This document shows, piece by piece, positions 44,526-52,363 of a stretch of 64,000 bases of DNA (its first letter is position 1; every line of letters begins with the position of its first letter). Below the pieces are notes generated by a model. It saw only the letters and a program-made list of their open reading frames with translations, was not told where the DNA came from and ran no database searches. The translations under genes and the position numbers were made by a program. Source of the stretch: JBEIFW01 sp046081125 (GTDB taxonomy: Bacteria; Actinomycetota; Acidimicrobiia; Acidimicrobiales; Ilumatobacteraceae); contig JBJTVH010000094.1 in NCBI GenBank assembly GCA_046081125.1, forward strand, positions 1 to 64,000, in the 5' to 3' direction.

Positions 44526-45001
44526 CGTTCCTCCAGGGTGGTGCGGACGTGCACGTGCAACTCGGCCCACGAGGCCCGCAGGCCCGGGTGCAGGTCGTAC
44601 TCGACGACCTCGTGGAGCTGCACCCAACGGACCTCGTCGGCCTCGGGGTTCGCGATGTGGGCGCCGGCGTCGCCGTCGACGTGGGCGATCACGGTGTCGT
44701 ACCGCCAGTTGCCGTGGTCGTCGGAGTAGATGCCGACGACCTCGAGGTGCGAGGGGTGGATGCCCGCCTCCTCCCAGGCTTCCCGGGCCGCCGCCGTGAC
44801 CGGGTCCTCGTGGGAGTCGAGCGCGCCGCCGGGCAGTGCCCAGGTGGCGCCGCCGTGGGTCCAGGCGGCCCGCAGCTGCAGCAGCACGTGCGGCTCGTCG
44901 AGGTCGCGCCGGACCACGAGCAGGCCGGCCGCCCCGTAGATACCCCAGTGCGGACGGCCGCAGTCGCACAGGACCCAGCCGTCACCGTCTCGATGTCCCA
45001 C
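44522..45001 (-). CDS. Nudix hydrolase
   Basis: 159 residues. Nudix box GGALDSHEDPVTAAAREAWEEAGI fits G-x5-E-x7-REUxEExGU except for spacing details (landmarks: GGALDSHED, REAWEEAGI). Upstream is CDCGRPHWGIYGAAGLLVV, so a short Cys-rich start may bind zinc. It could hydrolyse a nucleotide sugar, ADP-ribose or CoA ester. Its place at the head of the thiolase/DUF35 operon makes an acyl-CoA or CoA substrate worth testing. Leaderless GTG. Confidence 0.85.
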   Translation of the reverse strand: MGHRDGDGWVLCDCGRPHWGIYGAAGLLVVRRDLDEPHVLLQLRAAWTHGGATWALPGGALDSHEDPVTAAAREAWEEAGIHPSHLEVVGIYSDDHGNWRYDTVIAHVDGDAGAHIANPEADEVRWVQLHEVVEYDLHPGLRASWAELHVHVRTTLEER

Positions 45002-45009
45002 GGGGCGGC

Positions 45010-45015
45010 ATCGTA
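45010..45015 (-). promoter_or_regulatory. -10 box TACGAT, leaderless start of the Nudix operon
   Basis: TACGAT on the minus strand, eight-base spacer to GTG 45001. Confidence 0.55.
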
Positions 45016-45075
45016 CGCGCGCCTCCCGACCGAACTCGGTGCCCCTCCGCCCGGTGCCGCAGCGACGGCGAGGGG

Positions 45076-45669
45076 TCAGACGGCCGGGGGCGGGTCGGCG
45101 GCGCGGGTGGCGGCACGCTCGGCGATGCGGGCCTCGATCTCCTGGAGGATCGGGGCGAGGATCGCCGACCACGGCAACGAGAACGCCGGTTGCCCGGCGG
45201 CCTTCGCCGCTCGGCGCTGGTCGGCTGCGTCCACGATCAGGGGCACGACATCGTCAGGGATCAGCTCGGCCAGGAGATCTCGCACGGCCACGGCGAGCGA
45301 CGGCACGGCGCCGCCGGTGCCGAAGGCTGCGGTGAGCGGACCGCGGTGGAGCTGCGCAGGCATCTGGAACGTGCACGCCCGCGTCTGGTCGTGGGCGTTG
45401 ACCCAGATCCCCCGCGCCGTGGCCCACGCCGCGATCGAGGCGTCGAGCGCGTCGGATCCGGTGGCGGCGAACACCAGCCAGGTGCCTTCGAGCTGCTCGG
45501 CGATGTCCTCGGGCGGGGCCGGCGGAGCCACGACCACCTCGGCGCCGGTGACCGCGAGCAGGGCGAGCCGTTGACGGGCGACGTCCCCGTCGCCGACGAC
45601 GGCCACCCGCCGACCCCGCAGGTCGAGCATGACCGGCAGCGTGCGGGCCCGGTCCGTTCCGTCCGTCAT
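45076..45669 (-). CDS. Precorrin-2 dehydrogenase/sirohydrochlorin ferrochelatase (CysG-N/Met8 type)
   Basis: 197 residues. NAD-dependent oxidation of precorrin-2, and possibly iron insertion, to give siroheme. LPVMLDLRGRRVAVVGDGDVARQRL is the family opening; NAHDQTRACTFQMPA carries the conserved Asp. The glycine-rich loop is GDGDVA in place of GGGxVA. Divergent from the methyltransferase that makes its substrate, 39 bp apart. Siroheme then serves the sulfite reductase at 48259. Confidence 0.85.
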   Translation of the reverse strand: MTDGTDRARTLPVMLDLRGRRVAVVGDGDVARQRLALLAVTGAEVVVAPPAPPEDIAEQLEGTWLVFAATGSDALDASIAAWATARGIWVNAHDQTRACTFQMPAQLHRGPLTAAFGTGGAVPSLAVAVRDLLAELIPDDVVPLIVDAADQRRAAKAAGQPAFSLPWSAILAPILQEIEARIAERAATRAADPPPAV

Positions 45670-45701
45670 TGTCGACCAGCGTAGTCAACAATTGGTACGG
45701 T
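45668..45701. promoter_or_regulatory. Divergent siroheme promoters with a near-perfect inverted repeat
   Basis: ATTGTCGAC (45668-45676), seven bases, GTCAACAAT (45684-45692), one mismatch between arms. The minus -10 TACGCT (45683-45678) sits in the centre, eight bases from ATG 45669. The plus -10 TACGGT (45696-45701) abuts the right arm, seven bases from GTG 45709. A bound regulator would control both genes. Confidence 0.6.
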
Positions 45702-45708
45702 GCTCGGT

Positions 45709-46455
45709 GTGGCCGGACCGCCGTACCCCGTCTCGCTGGTCGGCGCCGGTCCCGGCGATCCCGAGTTGCTCACCGTGCGGGCCGTGCGACGGCTGCGCGA
45801 GGCCGAGGTCGTCCTGCACGACCGGCTCCTCGATCCCGAGGTGCTCGGCCACGCTCGGCCCGATGCGCTCCTCGTCGACGTCGGCAAGGGCCCGGGGGAG
45901 TCCTGGACCCAGGAGCGGATCAACGACCTGCTCGTCGAGCATGCCCGGGCGGGGCGCAGGGTCGTGCGGCTCAAGGGCGGCGACCCCTTCCTGTTCGGTC
46001 GAGGCCGCGAGGAGGCCGATGCGCTCGAGGCGGCGGGACTGGCCTGGGAGGTGGTGCCGGGGGTGAGCTCGGCCCTTGCGGGCCCGGCCGCGATGGGGGT
46101 GCCGGTCACGCATCGTCGGGTCTCGGCGGCCGTCACGATCGTGACGTGCAGCCGGGCCGCCGGCGAGGCCGAACCGGACTGGGCGGCGTTGGCACAGCTC
46201 GGGGGCACGATCGTTGTCCTGATGGGCGCGGCGACGCGCGGCGAGGTGGCGGGCCATTTGATGCGGGCCGGCCTGGCGCCGGCCACACCGGTCGCCGCGG
46301 TCACCAACGCCACGCGGCCCGACCAGCGGGTCGTGCTGGGGACCCTCGACGAGCTCGGCGTGCTGCCCGTGGACGCGCCCGCGGTGATCGTGATCGGTGC
46401 CGTCGCCCGCTACGCCGCCGGCGCCGCCGACGCGGCTGCGCTTGCCGCCGCCTGA
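45709..46455 (+). CDS. cobA: Uroporphyrinogen-III C-methyltransferase
   Basis: 248 residues. SAM-dependent double methylation of uroporphyrinogen III to precorrin-2, the entry to siroheme and cobalamin. VSLVGAGPGDPELLTVRA opening, VLHDRLL, VRLKGGDPFLFGRG, EVVPGVSSALAGPAAMGVPVTHR and VLMGA are all family blocks. GTG 45709 matches a leaderless promoter. With its divergent partner and the reductase, its main product here is probably siroheme. Confidence 0.92.
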   Translation: MAGPPYPVSLVGAGPGDPELLTVRAVRRLREAEVVLHDRLLDPEVLGHARPDALLVDVGKGPGESWTQERINDLLVEHARAGRRVVRLKGGDPFLFGRGREEADALEAAGLAWEVVPGVSSALAGPAAMGVPVTHRRVSAAVTIVTCSRAAGEAEPDWAALAQLGGTIVVLMGAATRGEVAGHLMRAGLAPATPVAAVTNATRPDQRVVLGTLDELGVLPVDAPAVIVIGAVARYAAGAADAAALAAA

Positions 46456-46528
46456 CGGGCTGACCGGCCGCTGTCTGACGGCACAACCGGCGGCCTGGCA
46501 GGCTGGGCCGGACGTGAAGGGGGTCGTC

Positions 46529-47935
46529 GTGCGAGATGTCGACGTGGTCGTCGTCGGGTCGGGGGCTGCGGGACTGGCTGCGGCGCTCGCAGCGCGGGCC
46601 GAGGGTGCCGGGCGGGTGCTGGTCGCCGAGGCCGAGGGCGTGGTGGGCGGCTCGTCACGGTTGTCGGGTGGGCTCATCATGGGCGCTGGGACCCGCTACC
46701 AGCGGGCCCTCGGCATCGACGACGATGCCGAGTCGCTGTTCCACGACTACCTGCAGGTGAACCGGTGGAACGTCGACGCCGCCGTCGTGCGGCGCCTGTG
46801 CGAGTTCGCCGGCCCCACGGTGGAGTGGTTGGGCGACCTCGGCGTCGAGTACCACCCCGAGCTCGTGTTCGGCGGCGACGAGCGGGTGCCCCGGGTCCAC
46901 GTGCCGGTCGGTCGCGGTCAGGCCGTCGTCGACGTCCTGCACCGCCACTGCCGGGAGCTCGACGTCGACGTCGCGCTCGGGCAACGCATCGACCGGCTCG
47001 CCGTCGGCGACGACGGCGTCGTCGCCGGGGTGGCCGTCGGCGACGACGAGATCCGCGCCGGCGCAGTGGTGCTCGCCTCGGGCGGGTTCGCCAACGACCC
47101 GGCCAATCTCGCACGCTTCTACCCGTCGGCGGCTGCAACCGGGAACGCCTGGTACATCGGGGCGGCGGGCGCCCGCGGTGATGCGCTCGAGCTCGGCGCC
47201 CAGGTGCGGGCCCAGACCACCGGCCACGACCGCGGGCTGCGCCTGCTCCACGCCGGCTTCGCCCCGATCCTCGAGGCGTACCTACCGGGGTGGCTGGTGT
47301 TGGTCAACGCCAAGGGCCATCGGTTCTGCGACGAGACCGCGCCCTACGGGATGATGGACTTCCTCGTGCGCGAGCAAGGGGACCGGGTGTGGGCGGTGTT
47401 CGATCGGCCCACGCTGGAGCGCGCCACCCAGGCCGGTGCCGCCCGCTACAAGCAGGCCATCCCCGGGTCGTCGAAGTACCAGAGCCCCCACTGGACGACC
47501 GAGGTGGTCGACCAGATGGTGCGCGAGGGCAAGGTGGCGACGGCGTCGACGATCGAGGACCTCGCAGCGGCGCTCGGCCTCCCCGGCGTGGCGCTCGCCG
47601 GATCGGTGCAGCGGTACAACCGGGCGGTGGAGTCCGGCGTCGACGACCAGTTCGGGAAGTACCGCAGCTTCCTCGACGCGATCGCGCAGCCGCCGTTCTA
47701 CGGCGTCGAACTGCGCCCGTCGACGGTGTGCTTCACCTCGTTCGGGCTCCGGATCGATCCCGACGCCCGGGTGCTCGACGAGGCGAGCGCCCCGATCACC
47801 GGGCTGTACGCGGCCGGGGAGTGCACCGGCGGCGTCGTCGGGGCGCACTACGTCGGCAGCGGGAACTCGTACGCCAACATCACGACCTATGGGCGCATCG
47901 CCGGGGCCGCCGCCGCCCGGCACGCCGGCGCGTAG
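46529..47935 (+). CDS. FAD-dependent oxidoreductase (fumarate reductase/ketosteroid dehydrogenase type)
   Basis: 468 residues. N-terminal FAD site VVVVGSGAAGLAAALAA followed by the Glu-ended strand; GGSSRLSGGLIMGAG; C-terminal TGLYAAGECTGGVVGAHYVGSGNS closes the FAD site. This is the FAD_binding_2 family, which includes succinate/fumarate flavoproteins and 3-ketosteroid dehydrogenases. The Tyr/Arg set needed to choose cannot be placed by eye. AAGGGGG lies five bases before GTG 46529. Flanked by siroheme genes, but no sulfur role is evident. Confidence 0.8.
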   Translation: MRDVDVVVVGSGAAGLAAALAARAEGAGRVLVAEAEGVVGGSSRLSGGLIMGAGTRYQRALGIDDDAESLFHDYLQVNRWNVDAAVVRRLCEFAGPTVEWLGDLGVEYHPELVFGGDERVPRVHVPVGRGQAVVDVLHRHCRELDVDVALGQRIDRLAVGDDGVVAGVAVGDDEIRAGAVVLASGGFANDPANLARFYPSAAATGNAWYIGAAGARGDALELGAQVRAQTTGHDRGLRLLHAGFAPILEAYLPGWLVLVNAKGHRFCDETAPYGMMDFLVREQGDRVWAVFDRPTLERATQAGAARYKQAIPGSSKYQSPHWTTEVVDQMVREGKVATASTIEDLAAALGLPGVALAGSVQRYNRAVESGVDDQFGKYRSFLDAIAQPPFYGVELRPSTVCFTSFGLRIDPDARVLDEASAPITGLYAAGECTGGVVGAHYVGSGNSYANITTYGRIAGAAAARHAGA

Positions 47936-47938
47936 CGT
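47933..47938 (+). promoter_or_regulatory. -10 box TAGCGT sharing the flavoprotein stop codon
   Basis: TAGCGT begins with the TAG stop; six-base spacer to GTG 47945. Confidence 0.55.
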
Positions 47939-47944
47939 GCCGGC

Positions 47945-48202
47945 GTGCGCCGCTCGATCGACGACTACCCGTTCCGGCCCGAGGACCTGCCCCCGGGCGC
48001 CGACGACGCCGACCGGATCTCGTGGGCGATCGCGATCAGCGACGACTACGACGACGCCGAGCCCCGTGTGGTGTTGACCGTCGAGGAAGTCGGCCGGCCC
48101 GGCGCCGGGCTCGTCGCCCACCTGCACCCGGCGCAGGCCCGGCGGCTGCGGGCGGCGCTGGCGGACGCGTTGCGGGAGATCGGGGCCGACATCGGCCGGT
48201 GA
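47945..48202 (+). CDS. Small acidic protein of unknown function
   Basis: 85 residues, not recognised. An acidic first half (DDYPFRPEDLPPGADDADR, ISDDYDDAEP) is followed by VVLTVEEV, then a helical end (HPAQARRLRAALADALREIG). Codon use and the leaderless promoter argue that it is real. It sits 56 bases before the sulfite reductase gene, which has its own promoter. Confidence 0.6.
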   Translation: MRRSIDDYPFRPEDLPPGADDADRISWAIAISDDYDDAEPRVVLTVEEVGRPGAGLVAHLHPAQARRLRAALADALREIGADIGR

Positions 48203-48209
48203 CGGCGGC

Positions 48210-48215
48210 TAAAGT
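48210..48215 (+). promoter_or_regulatory. -10 box TAAAGT upstream of the sulfite reductase gene
   Basis: TAAAGT; transcription near 48222 would give a 37-nt leader with the CGGAGGACTC Shine-Dalgarno before GTG 48259. Confidence 0.5.
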
Positions 48216-48258
48216 CGACCGGAACGGTCATCTTTTCGACCCATCGTTCGGAGGACTC

Positions 48259-50049
48259 GTGTCCATCGCTCCCGTGGTGCCCGCCCCCCGCGACCTCGAC
48301 GAGGAACAGCTGCGCGACATCGAACGGTTCGAGCGGGCGATCGCGCAGTACCTCGCCGGCGAGATCGACGAGGACGTGTTCCGGGTGATGCGCCTCAACA
48401 ACGGTGTCTACGGCCAGCGGCAGGGCGGCACCAACCAGATGGTGCGCATCAAGCTCCCCGCCGGGACGATCACGCCCGAACAGCTCGAGCTGATGGGCTT
48501 CTTGGCCGAGACGTATTCGCGGGGGTGGGGGCACGTCACCACCCGGCAGAACGTGCAGATCCACTTCGTCGAGCTCACCAAGGTGCCCGAGGTGATGCGG
48601 CATCTCGCCGCCGTCGGCCTCACCAGCCGCGAGGCGTGCGGCGACACCGTCCGCAACGTGATGGCCTGCCATCTGGCCGGCGCCTGCCCCTACGAGCACC
48701 TCGACGTGACGCCGTGGGCCGAAGCGACGTTCCGGCACTTCGTGCGCAACCCGCTCGGCCAGCGCCTGCCCCGCAAGTTCAAGGTGAACTTCTCGGGCTG
48801 CTCGACCGACTGCGGGCAGGCGATGTTCAACGACGTCGGCGTGGTCGCCACCACCCGCACGCTCGAGGACGGCACCACCGAGGGCGGCTTTCGCGTGTAC
48901 CTCGCGGGTGGTCTCGGGGCCACGCCGCATCCGGCGTTGGCGCTCGAGGAGTTCACGAGCCGCGAGGACCTGCTCCCGACCGTCGAAGCCGTGCTGCGGG
49001 TGTTCGACCAGACCGGCAACCGGGACAACAAGCTGCGCGCCCGGCTCAAGTGGGTGGTCGACACCCTTGGCATCGACGAGGTGCGCCGCCGGGTGCTCAA
49101 GGTGCGCCGCACCCTGCCGGCGTCGAGCTCGTGGCCCGGAGGCATCCCGGCCGAGGTGGCCAAGGCCGGGGACGCACCGGCCGGTGCGTCGGCCACCGGC
49201 GAGCGGACCGCCGTCGGCCAAGGGGTGCGCGTCGATCTCCTCCCGAGCGACCCGTACCGGCGATGGGAGGCGACCAGCGTGGTGCGCGGCGTGGCCAACG
49301 GATCGGTGTCGGCCGTTGCGTACGCAGCGCTCGGCGACATCACCGCCGAGCAGTTCCGGGCGCTCGCCTCGATCCAGCGGGAGCTCGGCGCCGACGTCCG
49401 GTTGTCCAACCGGCAGAACGTCGTGTTCCGAGGGCTGACCGAGGCCCAGCTCGGGGTGCTGTACGCCCGTCTCGACGCGATCGGGATGGCGCGGCCGGGG
49501 GCCGAGCTCGCCCGTGACGTGGTCGCCTGCCCCGGCGCGGACACCTGCAACATCGCGGTAACCCAGTCGCGGGGCCTCGCCAAGGCGATCGGGGAGGCGC
49601 TCGAGGCCGAAGGTCTCGCCGAGGTCGGCGGCGTGCGGATCAACATCTCGGGCTGCACCAACTCCTGCGGTCAGCACCACGCGAGCGACATCGGCTTCTT
49701 CGGCGCCGAGCGTCGGGCCCACGGCCGCAGCGCCCCCGGCTACCAGATGCTGCTCGGCGGCCACGTCGGGCAGGAGCAGATCCACTTCGGTGACAAGGCG
49801 CTGCGGCTCCCGGCGAAGAACGCGCCGGAAGCCGTGGTGCGCGTGGTGCGGCGCTTCGCCGGCGAACGCAACGCCGGCGAGACCTTCCGGGGCTGGCTCG
49901 ACCGGGTGGGCGGCGCCGGGTCGGTGGGGTTGGAGCTCAAGGAGCTCGACCGGTTCCCCACGTTCGAGGAGGACCCCTCGTTCTACGCGGACTATGACGA
50001 GACCGGTCCGTTCGTGGCCGCCGTCGGCGACTCGGAGTGCGCGGTCTGA
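48259..50049 (+). CDS. Ferredoxin-type sulfite/nitrite reductase (siroheme, 4Fe-4S)
   Basis: 596 residues. Six-electron reduction of sulfite to sulfide, or nitrite to ammonia. Two pseudo-symmetric halves. The active cluster ligands are C-x5-C in CPGADTCNIAVTQSRG and C-x3-C in SGCTNSCGQHHASDIGF (C-terminal half). The N-terminal half echoes them (ACHLAGACPYEH, SGCSTDCGQAM), perhaps a remnant or a second cluster. RQNVQIHF and RQNVVFRG are siroheme contacts. Siroheme genes nearby support sulfite as substrate, though nitrite is not excluded. Coupled to DUF4202. Confidence 0.9.
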   Translation: MSIAPVVPAPRDLDEEQLRDIERFERAIAQYLAGEIDEDVFRVMRLNNGVYGQRQGGTNQMVRIKLPAGTITPEQLELMGFLAETYSRGWGHVTTRQNVQIHFVELTKVPEVMRHLAAVGLTSREACGDTVRNVMACHLAGACPYEHLDVTPWAEATFRHFVRNPLGQRLPRKFKVNFSGCSTDCGQAMFNDVGVVATTRTLEDGTTEGGFRVYLAGGLGATPHPALALEEFTSREDLLPTVEAVLRVFDQTGNRDNKLRARLKWVVDTLGIDEVRRRVLKVRRTLPASSSWPGGIPAEVAKAGDAPAGASATGERTAVGQGVRVDLLPSDPYRRWEATSVVRGVANGSVSAVAYAALGDITAEQFRALASIQRELGADVRLSNRQNVVFRGLTEAQLGVLYARLDAIGMARPGAELARDVVACPGADTCNIAVTQSRGLAKAIGEALEAEGLAEVGGVRINISGCTNSCGQHHASDIGFFGAERRAHGRSAPGYQMLLGGHVGQEQIHFGDKALRLPAKNAPEAVVRVVRRFAGERNAGETFRGWLDRVGGAGSVGLELKELDRFPTFEEDPSFYADYDETGPFVAAVGDSECAV

Positions 50050-50633
50050 GCCCGGATCGGTACGCCCGGGCGGTCGCGTCCATCGACGCCGCGAACGCAG
50101 CCGACCCGACCGTGGTCGTGGTCGCCGGGGTGCCGCAGCCCTTGGCCCAGGCCCACGGTCGGCTGGCCTCTGCCTGGGTGGCACGGCTGCTCGACCCGGC
50201 CCCGGACACCGCGCTGCTCGCCGCTCGGGCGCATCACCTCCGGCGCTGGGTGGTGCCTCGGGCCAGCTACCCGGCCGACCGCCCGGGATACCTGCGGTGG
50301 CGCCGGGACCAGAAGGCCCGTCATGCCGTCGAGGTGGCCGAGCTTCTCGGCGAGGCCGGCTTCGGCCCGACCGACATCGCCCGGGTGCAGGCGTCGATCC
50401 GGCGCGAGGGGTTGGGCACGGACGCCGAGACGCAGGCCGTCGAGGACGCGGCATGCCTGGTGTTCCTGGAGACCCAGTTGGCCGAGGTGTCGACGCGGCT
50501 GGACCGGTCGCACCTGTGCGAGGTGATCCGCAAGACGGCCCGCAAGATGAGCCCGGCGGGGCTCGCGCTCGTCGCTGAGGTGCCGCTCGGCCCGGCCGAG
50601 CGGGCGCTGCTCGCCGAGGCCCTCGACGGCTGA
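50037..50633 (+). CDS. DUF4202-family protein
   Basis: 198 residues matching DUF4202: SPDRYARAVASIDAANAADP opening, LLAARAHHLRRWVVPRASYPADRPGYLRWR, and SHLCEVIRKTARKMSPAG at the end. All-helical with conserved His/Asp, perhaps an HD-like metal site; no activity is known. The GTG start overlaps the reductase by 13 bases, so it is probably co-translated and assists the reductase or sulfur assimilation (inference from context). Confidence 0.8.
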   Translation: MRGLSPDRYARAVASIDAANAADPTVVVVAGVPQPLAQAHGRLASAWVARLLDPAPDTALLAARAHHLRRWVVPRASYPADRPGYLRWRRDQKARHAVEVAELLGEAGFGPTDIARVQASIRREGLGTDAETQAVEDAACLVFLETQLAEVSTRLDRSHLCEVIRKTARKMSPAGLALVAEVPLGPAERALLAEALDG

Positions 50634-50669
50634 CCGCCGGCCGACCGGGCGCCGCCCGTCAGGTGCCGG

Positions 50670-50855
50670 TCAGCGTCGGCGCAATCGTGACAGCAGCGAC
50701 CGGCGCTCGGGCGGGGTCGTGTCCGCCCGGGCGGGCTGCTCGCGGCACCGGCACCGTTGCGCCACAGGGACGCTGCCGAGCACCTGTTCGACATGGGCGC
50801 CGCACCCGGCCCAGGACGGTTTGCCGCATCGTTCGCACGTGACCGCTCTGCACAT
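50670..50855 (-). CDS. Small Cys-rich protein (probable zinc site)
   Basis: 61 residues. MCRAVTCERCGKPSWAGCG is followed by AHVEQVLGSVP and QRCRC, then a basic Ser/Arg tail. Seven cysteines in 45 residues, the last four in pairs, suggest a zinc ribbon. This is a widespread actinobacterial orphan family as far as I recall; function unknown. The ATG sits seven bases after a minus-strand TACCCT inside a CsoR/CstR-type operator, so it is divergently co-controlled with the persulfide dioxygenase. Confidence 0.7.
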   Translation of the reverse strand: MCRAVTCERCGKPSWAGCGAHVEQVLGSVPVAQRCRCREQPARADTTPPERRSLLSRLRRR

Positions 50856-50869
50856 ACCCGGCAGGGTAT
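50854..50869. promoter_or_regulatory. CsoR/CstR-type operator 1
   Basis: ATACCC-GGCA-GGGTAT, a perfect 16-bp palindrome. Its right arm contains the minus-strand -10 (TACCCT) of the Cys-rich protein gene, and its left end touches that gene's ATG. Confidence 0.75.
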
Positions 50870-50888
50870 CAGTTCCGCGCCCGCCGTG

Positions 50889-50904
50889 ATACCCTGAGGG
50901 GTAT
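50889..50904. promoter_or_regulatory. CsoR/CstR-type operator 2
   Basis: ATACCC-TGAG-GGGTAT, the same arms as operator 1 and 35 bp away centre to centre. Its left arm contains the plus-strand -10 TACCCT (50890-50895) of the dioxygenase gene, so a bound repressor would block RNA polymerase. Confidence 0.75.
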
Positions 50905-50935
50905 GTCCGAGGGTGCCCGTGAGGAGGCCGACGTG

Positions 50936-52357
50936 ATGTTCTTCCGGCAGTACTACCTGGGATGTCTCTCCCACGCGAGCTACCTCGTCGGCGACACCGC
51001 AAGCGGGCGAGCGGTCGTGGTCGATCCCCAGCGCGATGTCGGGCAGTACCTCGCCGATGCCGAGGCGCAGGGCCTTCGGATCGTGCACGTGCTCGAGACC
51101 CACTTCCACGCCGACTTCCTGTCCGGCCACCTCGAACTCGCCCAACGCACGGGCGCGTCGATCGGCTACGGCCGGGCGGCCGCCGGGCGGGCCGAGTTCC
51201 CGATCGTGACCTTTGCCGACGGCGACACGATCGACCTCGGTGCCGGTGCCGGTGCCGGTCCCGGTGCCGGTGCCGGCACGGTGATGCTCGAGATCCGGGA
51301 GACCCCCGGTCACACGCCGGAGTCCATCAGCATCGTCGTCTGGCCGCAGGGACGCGCCGGCCAGCCCTACGGGGTGCTCACCGGCGACACGCTGTTCATC
51401 GGCGACGTCGGTCGCCCCGACCTGCTCGCCTCCGTGGGAGTGACCGCCGACGAGCTGGCCCGCATGCTCTACCGCTCGTTGCACGAACGGCTGCTCGCGC
51501 TGCCCGACGCCACCCTGGTCTACCCGGCCCACGGCGCGGGCAGCGCGTGCGGAAAGAACCTGTCGACCGAGACGGTGTCGACCATCGGGGAGCAGCGGCG
51601 AACGAACTACGCCCTTGCCTCGATGAGCGTCGAGGCCTTCGTCGAGGCCGTCACGCAGGGCCAGACCGTTGCGCCGTTGTACTTCCCGTTCGCCGCCACC
51701 CTCAATCGGCAGGCCCGCGCGCTGTTCGACGAGGCGAACGGGGTGACGCGGCTTTCACTCGAGCAGGTGCTCGACGCGCAGGCCGCCGGGGCGATCGTCC
51801 TCGACTCCCGGGACGACAAGTCCTTCGCCGCCGGGCACCTGCGCGGATCGGTGAACGTCGGGTTCAGCGGCCGGTTCGCCGAGTACGCCGGAGAGGTGAT
51901 GCGTCCCGGCACCCCGATCGTGCTCGTCACCGAACCGGGCCAGGAGGATCTCGCTGCGACCCGGCTCGCCCGCATCGGCTTCGACGCAGTGCGGGGCGCG
52001 CTCGCCGACCCGGTTGCGACCTTCGTCGCCCACCCCGAGGTGGTGGAGCCGCTGTCGCGGCTGTCCGCTGCGGCGTTGGCCGAACGGATGCGAACCGTCG
52101 ATGATCTGGTCGTGATCGACGTCCGCAACGCCGGCGAGCTGGCGTCCGGGGTGATCCCGGGATCCCGGAACATCAGCCTGCCGGCGCTCCTCGGCCGGAT
52201 CGGTGAGCTCGACCCGGCTGCGCCGACGGTCGTGCACTGCGCCGGGGGGTACCGGTCGGCGATCGCCGCCAGCCTGCTGCGGGCCCACGGCTTCAGCGAC
52301 GTGTCCGACCTGCTCGGCGGCTATCAGGCGTGGGCGGTCGCCGCCGGCGCGGTCTGA
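50936..52357 (+). CDS. Persulfide dioxygenase-rhodanese fusion (CstB/BPDO-like)
   Basis: 473 residues. Metallo-beta-lactamase domain of ETHE1 type (THFHADFLSGH near residue 55, TPGHTPES, HGAGSACGKN), oxidising persulfide to sulfite. Then a rhodanese domain without a catalytic Cys (LDSRDDKSFAAGHLRGS), then an active one (VIDVRNAGELASG, HCAGGYRS with Cys435). ATG 50936 has GAGGAGG eight bases upstream and gives the family start FFRQYYLGCLSHASY. A leaderless ATG at 50903 is also possible. A Gly-Ala repeat (51239-51279) expands one loop. Followed by a sulfite exporter. Confidence 0.9.
   Translation: MFFRQYYLGCLSHASYLVGDTASGRAVVVDPQRDVGQYLADAEAQGLRIVHVLETHFHADFLSGHLELAQRTGASIGYGRAAAGRAEFPIVTFADGDTIDLGAGAGAGPGAGAGTVMLEIRETPGHTPESISIVVWPQGRAGQPYGVLTGDTLFIGDVGRPDLLASVGVTADELARMLYRSLHERLLALPDATLVYPAHGAGSACGKNLSTETVSTIGEQRRTNYALASMSVEAFVEAVTQGQTVAPLYFPFAATLNRQARALFDEANGVTRLSLEQVLDAQAAGAIVLDSRDDKSFAAGHLRGSVNVGFSGRFAEYAGEVMRPGTPIVLVTEPGQEDLAATRLARIGFDAVRGALADPVATFVAHPEVVEPLSRLSAAALAERMRTVDDLVVIDVRNAGELASGVIPGSRNISLPALLGRIGELDPAAPTVVHCAGGYRSAIAASLLRAHGFSDVSDLLGGYQAWAVAAGAV
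51239..51279 (+). repeat. GGTGCC hexanucleotide repeat inside the dioxygenase gene
   Basis: About six and a half copies of GGTGCC, one interrupted, encode GAGAGAGPGAGAG between strands of the metallo-beta-lactamase domain. In-frame, so length changes would not break the gene. Confidence 0.8.
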
Positions 52358-52363
52358 GCGACC

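Noticed and set aside
45709..46455. Cobalamin pathway cluster
   Set aside because: The methyltransferase is shared by siroheme and cobalamin, but no other cob/cbi gene is present, whereas siroheme-using and siroheme-making genes flank it.
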